Shown here in pieces: positions 45,314 to 53,843 of a stretch of 64,000 nt of DNA. The stretch comes from Faecalibacterium sp. (lineage in GTDB: Bacteria; Bacillota; Clostridia; Oscillospirales; Ruminococcaceae). Numbering within the stretch: the stretch's first letter is position 1; each line of letters begins with the position of its first letter. Location: positions 1 through 64,000 of the forward strand of contig JAHHRL010000004.1 in assembly GCA_020025825.1 (NCBI GenBank), read 5' to 3'. Both the position numbers and the translations under genes were made by a program. The notes below the pieces were generated by a model, which worked only from the letters and a program-made list of their open reading frames with translations, was not told where the DNA came from and did no database searches.

Positions 45314-45982
45314 TTAGCCAACCTGCTCAAAGGGAACTACCTGAGAAGTGCCGTCAACATCAATGGGCAGGCCGTTAATCATGTTAACAAACATATCGGT
45401 TGTTACGTTGTCAGCCTGAATTGCGTAAGCGGAAGCAGTAATGCTGAACTGAGCCTCAGCGTACTCGTTGCCCCAAGCAGCAGGAATCTGAATCTCATCA
45501 AACAGTTTCAGGGTTTCGCCAGCCTTGATCACGCTATCGTTATTAGCACCGTTTGCAACAAAAATCAAATCGCTGGTGCCGTCGGTAGCATTCAGGCAAG
45601 TCCAGTTTGCAGTGGTGCCAGCCTTGTCCATAGCAACCATAACCAGCTTGTACATTTCTTCCAAAGTGGGCTTAGCACCCTTGCTCTCGAAAGCCAAGCG
45701 AACTGCAACGTAAGAATCGGAAGAGTTGTTATCAACAGTAACGTAAACCTGCTTGTTCAGCTTATCACCGGGAACAACGTCCATGTAGTTCAGACCATTC
45801 TCGGTAGCTGCCACGGAAGCATCATTGGTTTCATCGTGCAGGTCAATAGCAACCTTACCGGTAGCAAAAGTATTGGTCTTGGTATCGGTCTTGTCAGTAA
45901 AGTATGCCAAAGTGCCGCTAACAGCAACAACAGCAATCAAAGCCAGGCTTAAAGCCATAACTAGCATATTCTTCTTTTTCAT
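45314..45982 (-). CDS. TasA/CalY-like fibre subunit
   Basis: 222 residues. SipW-type signal (MKKKNMLVMALSLALIAVVA then SGTLAYFTD) and a beta-sandwich body with VVPGDKLNKQVYVTVDNNSSDSYVAVR. TasA of Bacillus polymerises by donor-strand exchange into biofilm fibres; camelysin/CalY is the close relative. The best match to the family of the four in this locus. No peptidase motif. Confidence 0.88.
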   Translation of the reverse strand: MKKKNMLVMALSLALIAVVAVSGTLAYFTDKTDTKTNTFATGKVAIDLHDETNDASVAATENGLNYMDVVPGDKLNKQVYVTVDNNSSDSYVAVRLAFESKGAKPTLEEMYKLVMVAMDKAGTTANWTCLNATDGTSDLIFVANGANNDSVIKAGETLKLFDEIQIPAAWGNEYAEAQFSITASAYAIQADNVTTDMFVNMINGLPIDVDGTSQVVPFEQVG

Positions 45983-46047
45983 GTTAAGTACCCTTCTTTA
46001 ATCTTAATTAGAGTGAACCTCGTGTTGTGTTTACACCAAGGGCTGCA

Positions 46048-46629
46048 TTACTTCTGCCAAACAGCTGCCTTCAAAGCCTCCACTTCAGATGCAAAGCCTG
46101 CCTGCTGGATAGCTGCAACCTCAATTTCGATGCTACCCAAATCATAAGTTTCCTGTGTTGCAGGCTTGCCATCAATTGCAACATCACCAATGGTTACAGT
46201 GTTAAACAGAGCGCCCAATTCCTGAGTTGCATCAGCAGCCTTGAAGTAAACATTGCTCTCACCGGGAACCAACTGCCAACCATTTGCAGGCATATCGTCG
46301 ATTGTTACGTTAGAAGCATTATTGGTAACACGTGCAAAAACGTAAGTAGGCACAGTTGCCTCAACCTTAAAAGTAGGTGCCTTGTTTACTTTCTGGCCGG
46401 GAACCAAGTTTGTATAATTCCAACCGGTTTCCTGATTGCCTTCAATTTTTTCGTTAGCAACTGCTTCAGGCTGCGGCTCCCACAAATCCACCTTAATGCC
46501 ATTTGCAAACTGGAAGGTGTTTACTGCCTTGCCATCGTTAGCGGTCAAGTAAGCCAGTGTACCGGTTACAGAAACAACTGCAACCAAAACCATTGCCAAT
46601 ACGGTAACTAAAACGTTTCTCTTTTTCAT
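46048..46629 (-). CDS. TasA/CalY-like fibre subunit
   Basis: 193 residues. SipW-type signal (KKRNVLVTVLAMVLVAVVSVTGTLAYLTA) and NLVPGQKVNKAPTFKVE in the body, aligned with the subunit at 45314. The ATG at 46629 has AGAGG upstream; an ATG five codons earlier is less likely. Separated from the next SipW gene by a hairpin-rich spacer, so its level may be set separately. Confidence 0.86.
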   Translation of the reverse strand: MKKRNVLVTVLAMVLVAVVSVTGTLAYLTANDGKAVNTFQFANGIKVDLWEPQPEAVANEKIEGNQETGWNYTNLVPGQKVNKAPTFKVEATVPTYVFARVTNNASNVTIDDMPANGWQLVPGESNVYFKAADATQELGALFNTVTIGDVAIDGKPATQETYDLGSIEIEVAAIQQAGFASEVEALKAAVWQK

Positions 46630-46660
46630 GGTGATACCTCTCATTTCTCTTTTCTATTTC

Positions 46661-46740
46661 GGTTACCTTACTATGTAAAGGTAATCTGTACGGGATTTCG
46701 CCTGTAATTACTTTACTACAGGCCGGTTAGAATCCGGTTA
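46661..46740 (-). repeat. Hairpin pair and CCGGTTA direct repeat between fibre genes
   Basis: TTACCTTAC...GTAAAGGTAA (46663-46684), CCTGTA...TACAGG (46701-46722) and two CCGGTTA copies (46723-46729 and 46734-46740) lie in the spacer between a SipW gene and a subunit gene. No T tract. Candidate RNA processing or stability element that favours high subunit expression. Confidence 0.45.
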
Positions 46741-46778
46741 ATTTTATCCTCCGAATTCTTAACTTTATAGGTTTCTTC

Positions 46779-47276
46779 TTAATTTTCTTTTTTCTTGTCA
46801 TCTGCATTCAAAATGGCAGGAATAAAATTAACCAGAAGAACCAGCGCCAAAAGTCCGCCAATGCACAAAATGCCAATCGGCGTCTTGGCATACATGGTAA
46901 TAAATCCAAGCAGCGGCAAGTGGAAAACACCCTTACCTACTACTTGCGCAAACGGCAAATCGCCGTCCGGCACATCGTTTGCATCGCCCTGCGTAACCAA
47001 GGTACGGTTTTCGTGGTCGATACTAACTACACGGTGTGTTACAAAGGTAGAACCATCAGACAGTTTGAATGTACAAACGTCGCCGGGCTCCAGCTGCTCT
47101 GCTTCCATAGGTTTCACGTAAACGATGCTGCCTACCGGAATCGTAGGCTCCATACTTCCGCTTAGCACAGCCAGTTCTTTCATACCCATTACCATAGGTA
47201 CAAGGATTGCCAGTGCCACCACAAGCAGCAGAATCATAATTAGGGTTGATATTGTTTCACAAACTTTCTTAACCAT
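46779..47276 (-). CDS. sipW: SipW-type signal peptidase I (first copy)
   Basis: 165 residues. Two membrane helices, Ser41 in SGSMEPT, His81 in THRVV and Asp98 in QGDAND: the Ser-His signal peptidase class. The catalytic residues occupy the same numbers as in the second copy at 44754. It lies between two subunit genes, as in tasA-sipW operons. Confidence 0.94.
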   Translation of the reverse strand: MVKKVCETISTLIMILLLVVALAILVPMVMGMKELAVLSGSMEPTIPVGSIVYVKPMEAEQLEPGDVCTFKLSDGSTFVTHRVVSIDHENRTLVTQGDANDVPDGDLPFAQVVGKGVFHLPLLGFITMYAKTPIGILCIGGLLALVLLVNFIPAILNADDKKKEN

Positions 47277-47300
47277 TCTGATGGGTTCCTTCTCTTAAAA

Positions 47301-47807
47301 TTATGCTTTCTTTGCAAATGCATCTTTTGCTGCCTGCACAATGTCCGTTGGGACATTGTGAGTAGGTGCTAAAATGCTTTCCTGATATACGTCAACGGAA
47401 AAGGATGCATTCGGGTCCTTGGGAGCACCATTCACCGTTACACCGTTAAACAAAGCCGTTGTGGTTTTACCCGGCTGCAAAATTTTATTGTAATAATAAA
47501 ATCCATCACTGCCGTCTGTCCAATCAGTTTTATTTAGGTTCGGTGTGCAGGTAACGCCCTCGGGTAAATCCGTTGTTTTGAACACCGCACGTACATAAAC
47601 CGGGCTTTTACCGGTATTTTGAATCGCAGGTGTTTTCTGGCTGCTGTTACCGCCCTCCGGCTCTACAATATTTGTTTCTACCTGTGCAGCTTTAAACGTA
47701 TTGATAGCCGGAGAGTCTGTAGCAACCAAAAGCGCCAACGTGCCGCCGACCAAAACTGCTGCCACCAATAGAACGGAAAGTAATGTTTTTGCAATTGATT
47801 TTTTCAT
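47301..47807 (-). CDS. Small TasA/CalY-like subunit
   Basis: 168 residues. SipW-type signal (LLSVLLVAAVLVGGTLALLVA), then NTFKAAQVETNIVEP and QNTGKSPVYVRAVFKTTD, the strand pattern shared with the other subunits. It follows the large adhesin gene by 22 bases; it could be the minor subunit that joins adhesin to fibre (inference). AGGAG precedes the ATG. Confidence 0.82.
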   Translation of the reverse strand: MKKSIAKTLLSVLLVAAVLVGGTLALLVATDSPAINTFKAAQVETNIVEPEGGNSSQKTPAIQNTGKSPVYVRAVFKTTDLPEGVTCTPNLNKTDWTDGSDGFYYYNKILQPGKTTTALFNGVTVNGAPKDPNASFSVDVYQESILAPTHNVPTDIVQAAKDAFAKKA

Positions 47808-47829
47808 TTTTCTTTCTCCTTTCTATTGA

Positions 47830-50800
47830 TTACTTTTTCTGCACCCAAACCCAGGTTTGTGTTGATTCATCCCAGTTAAAGGCATTTTCCTTAAAGTCCT
47901 GGTCGCCTGGTGTCTTATCGTTAGTAGCGCTATTTGTAAAGGTAGCTTCACCCTGTCCACCGGCAGGAACTGTAACTGTTACAGGGTTTGCCGTTGTACA
48001 TTTGTAGCCTGCTGTCTTCAGCTCGGTAACGGTATACTCACCAGCCGGCAGATTTTCGGCTACTGTAGTAGCTGTTCCACCTGCGGTAAATGTGATGTAT
48101 CTTGTCCAAACTTCGCCCGTTTTGTTGTTTTTAATTTCAAACAGGAACACAGCGTCCTTACCCATGGAGCTGTTTACTTTATCCAGCGTTTTGCGAACTA
48201 CGAGCTTGCCCAAGTTGGGTGTATACACATTTTGAATTTCTGCAGTTACCTGAGCATCTTTTGCAATGGTAACCGACTGCTCATCTCCCGTAGCAGTTAA
48301 TGTATACCCCTCAACTTCTGCACCTGCCTCAGTAATGGTATATACATCGCCCGGCCGCAAGTTCTTAATTTGGTAAGAGTAGGCTTTGGTCTCTGCATCA
48401 TACACAAATTCCTTAAAGTTTACTGTCGTACCCTGCGTTTCACCGTCCTTGGTGTAGGTAAATGTCAGGTTTTCCTTCAAAGCATTTACTTGCTCATCCG
48501 TCAAGCCATCAATTGTTTTAACAATGTTCAGGCTGCCATAGCGCAACTGAATAACAGGCATCGGATATTTAGTACTTTCCTGCTTGTCGTTATAAGTGTA
48601 ATCCACGTGTGCTTCCGTATTAGAGAACAAGCCAGATTGTCCTGCATACGTGCCGGTTCCCGCATCACCTGTGTTGGGATACGTGCCATCAGCATTCAGA
48701 TTTTTGTATGCCTCCGGTGTAGCAGCGATTGTAGCAATAATCTCATACTTCCAGCCTTTTTCCAGTTTATATTCAGTGGGGAAGTTCAGCTTCAGCTGCT
48801 TTGTAGTTGCATCGTATGTTGCTGTCAGGGTTGCAGCTTCATTTTCCGTGGTGCTGGGCAACTCCAGCTTATCACCGCTGCTGATTGTTTCTTTGCCGGT
48901 TGCATCTGTAACCTTAACACGCAGCTTCTGGGGTTTACCGTCAGCGCCCATAACAACATCAACATTACTGCTTAAAGTGTCTGTAATGGTAACATTTGTG
49001 CACAGCTTAAAAATGGTATCGCCTGCAATTTCATCAAAGGCTTTTTCCAGTTCGGTAGTATTATTTGCCGAGTACACTGCTGTTTTGCTGGGTGCTGCAC
49101 TTGTGCCGGCACCGCAATTCTTAGCCAGTTCAACCAAATTCTTATATGCTTTAGAATGTGTGTTCTGGAAGTCGTCACCCGCACCAATTGCATAGAAAGA
49201 ATTACAGCTCATTGTTTTGATTTCTTCTACTGCTGCAGCCTGATTGTATCCGCCTTTATCATTATTGCCTGCGCCTTCTTGCGTTTCTTTGTTATTTTTA
49301 TCTTTAATTCGGTAGGTAGGCTCGCCGTCTGTCAGAAAAATAACCACGCGCATCGCATCCTTGCGGGCGCCTATTTTATCAAACTGTTCTTTTCCTCTTC
49401 TGAAACCAGCCTGATAGTTTGTACCGCCACCGGGTTCAACGGCATCCATTTTCCTGTTTACCTTATCTGCACTGCCAGTCCAGTCTACGATGCATTTTGT
49501 GCTCTGTAAATTACTGAAAGCAACAACATTATACTGAACATCTAGCTTATCCTTATTTTGGTCAAGATTTTCGGTAAGCTTTCGGACAGCCTCTTGTACT
49601 GCTTTCATTCGGCTTATACCGTTCATTTTTTGATCCATACTGCCGGATTTATCCACAATCAGCAGTACATCTACTTTAGCCTTATTCACTGTGCTGCCAA
49701 CCGCACCGGAAACAGACAAGGTCAAATCATAGGTGTCATCCTTTGGATTATACACCGTAGTTTTAGTCATACCCATTTCCTGATCCGGGCCAGTATCCGG
49801 GCCAATCTGCTCGCTTTCGTACACTAGGTAAACATTCTGCTTTCTAGTGCCTGTAATATGCTCAATATGCTTAAGAGTATCTACAACAGTTTTCCCATTA
49901 TAAAAAGTAATCTCGCGAGAGGTTCCCAAAAAAGAGTTTTTGCTTGAAGCAACCATGTGGGTTACTGGCGTACCATTATACGTATCATAATGTGCACCCT
50001 TATAAGTCAAGCCTGCGACGTCCTGTTTGATTTCATCAAAGTAAATTGTATTTCCATCTTCCATTGACATTTGGGTGTGAGTTACTTGATCCAGTTCCTG
50101 GCCATTAGTATTTACGTAATGGACCGTAATTTCAAAATAATCACCCCATGTGATTGTAAAGGTAGAAAAGCTGTCTACTGCAAATGTAGCAGCCACTACA
50201 GGCATTGCTGCATTTTCTACAACCTCAATTGTACCCGCTGTAGCATTATTAGTATCTGCAACTGTTTCAATGGTAACGTTACCGACTGCATCTACTGCGT
50301 GATGCTGCACTTCCAACGTATTCACGTCTGCACTTTCCGGCAGCAAAGAGGCATCCATCTGAACATTCACCTGAACAGTCCCCTGCTCCGGCTCAATAAT
50401 CTGACCATCCTTAACAAAGCTGATGTCCATTGCCAGGAAGCCATCGTATGCAATTCCGTTTTCTTGCAGCTCAGAACCTGCAGCTGCATCTTCACCCAAC
50501 ATCTTAACAACCATTTCGGCACCGCTAAGGTTTGCCTCAGGTGCTGCAACCGCAGTGACAATTAAACCGTCCACTACCGACTGGAACATATTTTCTTCCG
50601 GCAGGGGGGCAGCCTCCTCAGTGGGTTCTACCGTGGGTTCAGCCGTTGCAGCGGGCTCCGTCGCTTCCGGTGTGGCCATAGGCTGTGCGGAAGGCTCAGC
50701 CGTTGCAGCAGGTGCCGTTGTTTCCGGCATTACAGTAGGCTGTGCAGTGGGCTGTGCCGTTGCAGCAGGTTCAACTGCTTCCGGCAATGCCGTAGGCTGT

Positions 50801-51153
50801 GCAGAAGGCTCAACCGTTGCCGTAGGCTCCGTTGCTTCCGGCGTGGCAGAAGGTGCTGCAGTTTCCGGCTTTTCCGAAGCATCTACAACAGGCTCCGCAG
50901 TCGGCTCTGCCTCAGGCAGTGCTGTTTCTGCGGGTGTTGCGGCAGGCTGCTCCTGAACAGAGGGCTCGCTTGCTGCCGGCACATCCTCCGGTACAATCAC
51001 CTCTTCTTCCACCGGAGCGGGCTGCTCAGTGGCTGCGCCTTCGCTGGTCAGTGGTTCGTCGTTGGCATATACACCAATCGGTGTTGCCCAAGACATCATC
51101 ACTGCGATTGCCAGCGCCAAACTGAGAAATCGGGTGAACGTAGCATGTTTCAT
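47830..51153 (-). CDS. Large von Willebrand A-domain surface adhesin
   Basis: 1107 residues. Signal peptide (to about 30), an Ala/Pro/Thr/Glu-rich stalk of near-repeats at about 35-190 (PTAEPSAQP-type units), two beta domains (about 195-450), a vWA domain at about 494-700 with the full MIDAS set D501-x-S503-x-S505, T578 and D609, then beta domains at about 720-860 and two SpaA/FimA-like prealbumin folds at the C-terminus (GSLNIVKTIDG; GKLVVRKTLDK). vWA domains with MIDAS bind ligands through a metal; tip adhesins of pili look like this. There is no LPXTG or C-terminal helix, so it must be held by another protein, most simply the fibre. Two PPG-like Cys pairs are absent. GGGAGG precedes the ATG. 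Confidence 0.88.
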   Translation of the reverse strand: MKHATFTRFLSLALAIAVMMSWATPIGVYANDEPLTSEGAATEQPAPVEEEVIVPEDVPAASEPSVQEQPAATPAETALPEAEPTAEPVVDASEKPETAAPSATPEATEPTATVEPSAQPTALPEAVEPAATAQPTAQPTVMPETTAPAATAEPSAQPMATPEATEPAATAEPTVEPTEEAAPLPEENMFQSVVDGLIVTAVAAPEANLSGAEMVVKMLGEDAAAGSELQENGIAYDGFLAMDISFVKDGQIIEPEQGTVQVNVQMDASLLPESADVNTLEVQHHAVDAVGNVTIETVADTNNATAGTIEVVENAAMPVVAATFAVDSFSTFTITWGDYFEITVHYVNTNGQELDQVTHTQMSMEDGNTIYFDEIKQDVAGLTYKGAHYDTYNGTPVTHMVASSKNSFLGTSREITFYNGKTVVDTLKHIEHITGTRKQNVYLVYESEQIGPDTGPDQEMGMTKTTVYNPKDDTYDLTLSVSGAVGSTVNKAKVDVLLIVDKSGSMDQKMNGISRMKAVQEAVRKLTENLDQNKDKLDVQYNVVAFSNLQSTKCIVDWTGSADKVNRKMDAVEPGGGTNYQAGFRRGKEQFDKIGARKDAMRVVIFLTDGEPTYRIKDKNNKETQEGAGNNDKGGYNQAAAVEEIKTMSCNSFYAIGAGDDFQNTHSKAYKNLVELAKNCGAGTSAAPSKTAVYSANNTTELEKAFDEIAGDTIFKLCTNVTITDTLSSNVDVVMGADGKPQKLRVKVTDATGKETISSGDKLELPSTTENEAATLTATYDATTKQLKLNFPTEYKLEKGWKYEIIATIAATPEAYKNLNADGTYPNTGDAGTGTYAGQSGLFSNTEAHVDYTYNDKQESTKYPMPVIQLRYGSLNIVKTIDGLTDEQVNALKENLTFTYTKDGETQGTTVNFKEFVYDAETKAYSYQIKNLRPGDVYTITEAGAEVEGYTLTATGDEQSVTIAKDAQVTAEIQNVYTPNLGKLVVRKTLDKVNSSMGKDAVFLFEIKNNKTGEVWTRYITFTAGGTATTVAENLPAGEYTVTELKTAGYKCTTANPVTVTVPAGGQGEATFTNSATNDKTPGDQDFKENAFNWDESTQTWVWVQKK

Positions 51154-51211
51154 AGTTGTTGCCTCCCTAGTTGGATTTTCGATCTATACACAAACTTCAG
51201 TTCTAAATGCT

Positions 51212-51424
51212 TTATTCCAAGTGGTTAAGTCCCTGCGTTTTTTCTACTGCTCCGTCTAACAGCTTTAGCAGTTCCAGCACGCTTCTAAAATTTTCCTGTT
51301 TATTTTCTTCGGCCCAGGTAACAGTGCCCTGCCAAGTTGAGTTCTGACAATGTTTAACATGGATAACGAAAGTCGCAATGCTGTTTTTATGTGGCCGCTT
51401 TTCGTCTTTACCCATATATAACAC
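51212..51424 (-). CDS. Small protein with the TWQG module
   Basis: About 70 residues, mostly one module: IATFVIHV, STWQGTVTWAEE and FRSVLELLKLLDGAVE. The same module ends the protein at 51684-52151. No signal peptide or membrane segment, so it is cytoplasmic. The start is probably GTG at 51424 (AGGAGG 5 bases upstream); an ATG at 51415 also fits. Family and function unknown; its place between a BTAD regulator and the fibre genes suggests a regulatory accessory. Confidence 0.7.
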   Translation of the reverse strand: MLYMGKDEKRPHKNSIATFVIHVKHCQNSTWQGTVTWAEENKQENFRSVLELLKLLDGAVEKTQGLNHLE

Positions 51425-51633
51425 TGCCCCCTCCTATAAATTGATTCAAAATGGCTTTATTTTCACATTTTCTACGTTGTATAATGTGTTTTTCCATTCT
51501 GCGTCCGCCTTCTTTTTATCATTACAAGGGTATAATAACATTCACCGGTAAAAACACGGTTAATTTACAGCTCTAAAATTAAAGAAACATTTACTTTTGC
51601 GTCTAATATGTCAAATGGATTAACCATAGCAAA
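51425..51633 (-). other. Spacer ahead of the TWQG and adhesin genes
   Basis: About 210 A/T-rich bases between a strong terminator and the small gene. It should hold the promoter of the fibre genes. TTATACAA-type and TTATTATA-type -10 candidates occur (near 51490 and 51530), but no consensus -35 matches them, which is what one expects of an activator-dependent promoter. Confidence 0.4.
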
Positions 51634-51676
51634 AAAACACCGGCAAAAGATGGAAGACATCTTTTGCCGGTGTTTT
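51634..51676 (-). terminator. Terminator after the 155-residue TWQG gene
   Basis: A perfect 19-base stem (AAAACACCGGCAAAAGATG) with a five-base loop, followed by TTTGCTATGG on the minus strand. It separates the regulator genes from the fibre genes. Confidence 0.88.
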
Positions 51677-51683
51677 ACCTATT

Positions 51684-52151
51684 TTATATGTTTTTATTCA
51701 CTGCCCGTTCCAAAGCATCATCAATCAATTTCAAAAATTCCAGCGCACTGCGGAAATACACCGTACGGTCCTTTTCCACCCACCGAAGCTCGCCTTGCCA
51801 GGTTGCATTGGTTCGATACATCACAAACACTTGGAATGTTGCTATTTTGCCATGCTGTGCCTGTGGACTGCCCAATCCTTCCTTTGCAAGCAATTCTCTG
51901 CGGCTTGTGTTTAATTGCGCATAATCTGTTTGCTTTTCCTCAAAAAAGCTGCGCAGCGCTACATCAGACTGCGGATACCCCAAAACATCATAAAAGTTAT
52001 TCATACGGCTTATCAGCTCTACCGAAGTAGTAAAGGTAACTCCGTCTTTTGCATACGCATGGTAAAATGCACCGGTATACCCAGTTGCGCTTACATCGTC
52101 TACACAAACGCACACCTGATTCCGTGTACTTTGCTGATTTTTCGGATTCAT
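51684..52151 (-). CDS. Protein with N-terminal unknown domain and C-terminal TWQG module
   Basis: 155 residues. The C-terminal 55 residues (IATFQVFVMYRTNATWQG ... FRSALEFLKLIDDALE) match the small protein at 51212. The N-terminal 95 residues contain a Tyr/Phe-rich GYTGAFYHAYAKDG segment and resemble nothing I recognise. Cytoplasmic. The ATG at 52151 has AGGAG 7 bases upstream. It lies 40 bases after the BTAD regulator gene and before a terminator, so it belongs to the regulator transcript. Confidence 0.78.
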   Translation of the reverse strand: MNPKNQQSTRNQVCVCVDDVSATGYTGAFYHAYAKDGVTFTTSVELISRMNNFYDVLGYPQSDVALRSFFEEKQTDYAQLNTSRRELLAKEGLGSPQAQHGKIATFQVFVMYRTNATWQGELRWVEKDRTVYFRSALEFLKLIDDALERAVNKNI

Positions 52152-52191
52152 CACACGGCTCCTTTCCTTGTATAATGTTAGAAAAGACCGA

Positions 52192-53418
52192 TTACTCCCA
52201 TGTAGGCTTTTGCTGGAACATTTCCAAGTTCATTACCTCTGTAACCGGAGCCAAACGGAAACTCAGCCCTACACCATGGGCTGCATTCTTTTTATATCTA
52301 TTTAAGATTCGGTCCGTAATTAGGCTGCAATTTTCCCGATTTGTTCCCACCAGCAGTACCAGAAAACGGTCTCGTGCCGGTTGGGTATATAAGTCGCCCC
52401 GACGCAGCGCACAGCGAATTGCCTCCGAAACTTTAGGCGTTGCATCTGCCAGCTTTTCCTTAGATGTTACAGGTTTTCCCTGCGAGTCCGTCATGCAGCA
52501 CAGCAGCAAATATGCGCTTTGCCCCATACGCTGCAGCATACGCTCTACCGCACGGTAAACATCAATAAAGCCCGGGAATGCACAGTAATATGCGCCCTTT
52601 TCCTGACTGTCTTCTCTTAATGTATCCTGCAAATCCTGAATAGAAACCGAACGGTCGCTTAACATACTATCCAGCTGACGGCAACGGTTTAGCAGTGCCT
52701 CCGAAGGTCCTAAATCAAAGTCATCTCGCAAGCCCCGTACCGTTTCTTCGTATTCCTGCTTAGCCTCTGCATAGCGATGCAGCCGCATTAGGCAGTCGAT
52801 TTTTCCCAGCTGAAACTCCTCCAAGCCGTACAGAGCTGCTGCACGTGTTACGAATGGCAGCAGCTCCTCTGCCTGCTCATCTGCCTTTAAGGTTTCTATC
52901 AGATGATTCACACAGGAAAAATACATTTCACGGTAATATGCCGCTGCAGCTGCTGCCCAGCCTTCGCTTTGCAAATGCGGCAAAAAGTCTCCACGGTACA
53001 GCGCACACGCATTTTTCCAATGCTGCACACGAACTTTTTCCTCAGCTGCTGTGCTTGCCTTTTTTACTTCGCTCTCAAACGTCTTTGCATCTATGGCAAC
53101 ATTTTCTTCACATTGCCAGTAATAGTTTCCACTATGGAATACAACCGTAGTGCCCTCCGGCAATCCGGCACGAATCAGCAGCTTACGCAAATTGCTGACT
53201 GTCACCTTCAGATTATTGGCCGGCTCTGTTGCACTATCATCTTGATACAACGTATCCAGCAAAGTATCACGTGGAACGCCCGCCGTACCATAAAATAAAA
53301 GCATCTGCAATACCTGCATGGCTTTTGTAGTATTGGTTCGTTCCAGTTTCAGCACTTGATTATTGTAAGTAAGGACAAAATCGCCTAACATGGTGATTTG
53401 CAATTTTGCTTTATCCAT
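52192..53418 (-). CDS. BTAD/SARP-type transcriptional regulator with degenerate GGDEF-like tail
   Basis: 408 residues. An OmpR-like winged helix (about 5-95: LQMLLFYGTAGVPRDTLLDTLYQD, NNLKVTVSNLRKLL), a bacterial transcriptional activation domain made of TPR-like helices (about 105-250), and a C-terminal domain (about 285-390) with the strand pattern of GGDEF domains, but where the signature is QPARDRFLVLL, so no cyclase activity is expected. The start at 53418 has AGAGG 8 bases upstream; an ATG at 53466 would lie at the first transcribed base. It is the natural regulator of the fibre locus beside it. Confidence 0.83.
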   Translation of the reverse strand: MDKAKLQITMLGDFVLTYNNQVLKLERTNTTKAMQVLQMLLFYGTAGVPRDTLLDTLYQDDSATEPANNLKVTVSNLRKLLIRAGLPEGTTVVFHSGNYYWQCEENVAIDAKTFESEVKKASTAAEEKVRVQHWKNACALYRGDFLPHLQSEGWAAAAAAYYREMYFSCVNHLIETLKADEQAEELLPFVTRAAALYGLEEFQLGKIDCLMRLHRYAEAKQEYEETVRGLRDDFDLGPSEALLNRCRQLDSMLSDRSVSIQDLQDTLREDSQEKGAYYCAFPGFIDVYRAVERMLQRMGQSAYLLLCCMTDSQGKPVTSKEKLADATPKVSEAIRCALRRGDLYTQPARDRFLVLLVGTNRENCSLITDRILNRYKKNAAHGVGLSFRLAPVTEVMNLEMFQQKPTWE

Positions 53419-53474
53419 TCCAAATACCTCTGTTTCCTCCGCCGCGTCGAACACGTCCTTTTCCATTATTTTAC

Positions 53475-53503
53475 ATTATACTAAAGCGTTTTCGTAACTG
53501 CAA
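53475..53503 (-). promoter_or_regulatory. Sigma-A promoter of the BTAD regulator
   Basis: TTGCAG (53498-53503), 17-base spacer, perfect TATAAT (53475-53480), minus strand; transcript start near 53468. Confidence 0.82.
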
Positions 53504-53843
53504 CCTTTTGCCCCAAAAGCCGCCATTTACTCAATATCCTGCAAAGCCAAACCGACAATTATTGCAAATTCAGCAGTCCCCTTGATTGTACGTATCCAAT
53601 GTATGTCTACGCTTTTCCGAATATACAGGTAAGCCTAATTTTTTCACGCAATTGCAGCATCAGTATTGTTCCTTTTTAGAGAAACTTTTCTTACAAAAAC
53701 AAGTTATCGCAATGGAAAGTACACCTTGCTTTTTTCACTGTGTTTCGCAAAAAGTATTACTTTTGTACAAGCAAAACCAGTCTTTTGGGGCATTTATTTG
53801 TGCAAGCTTTACCGTTTGTTCATAGAAAAGGAGTTACTTTTTC
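53504..53843. other. Gene-free spacer
   Basis: About 340 bases between the divergent regulator and permease genes. Short open frames here have no family likeness, no ribosome site and odd composition. I see no purine riboswitch core, tRNA or repeat. It probably holds upstream elements of the permease gene. Confidence 0.5.

Noticed and set aside
47301..47807. Camelysin-type protease activity of the CalY-like proteins
   Set aside because: None of the four has a recognisable zinc or catalytic motif; a structural role fits better.
50600..51000. Repeated GC-rich units near the 5' end of the adhesin gene, possible CRISPR-like array
   Set aside because: The units are in-frame Ala/Pro/Thr/Glu stalk repeats without spacers.
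51029..51259. Short plus-strand frames opposite the adhesin start
   Set aside because: No ribosome site, no likeness to any family, and the minus-strand signal peptide is clear.
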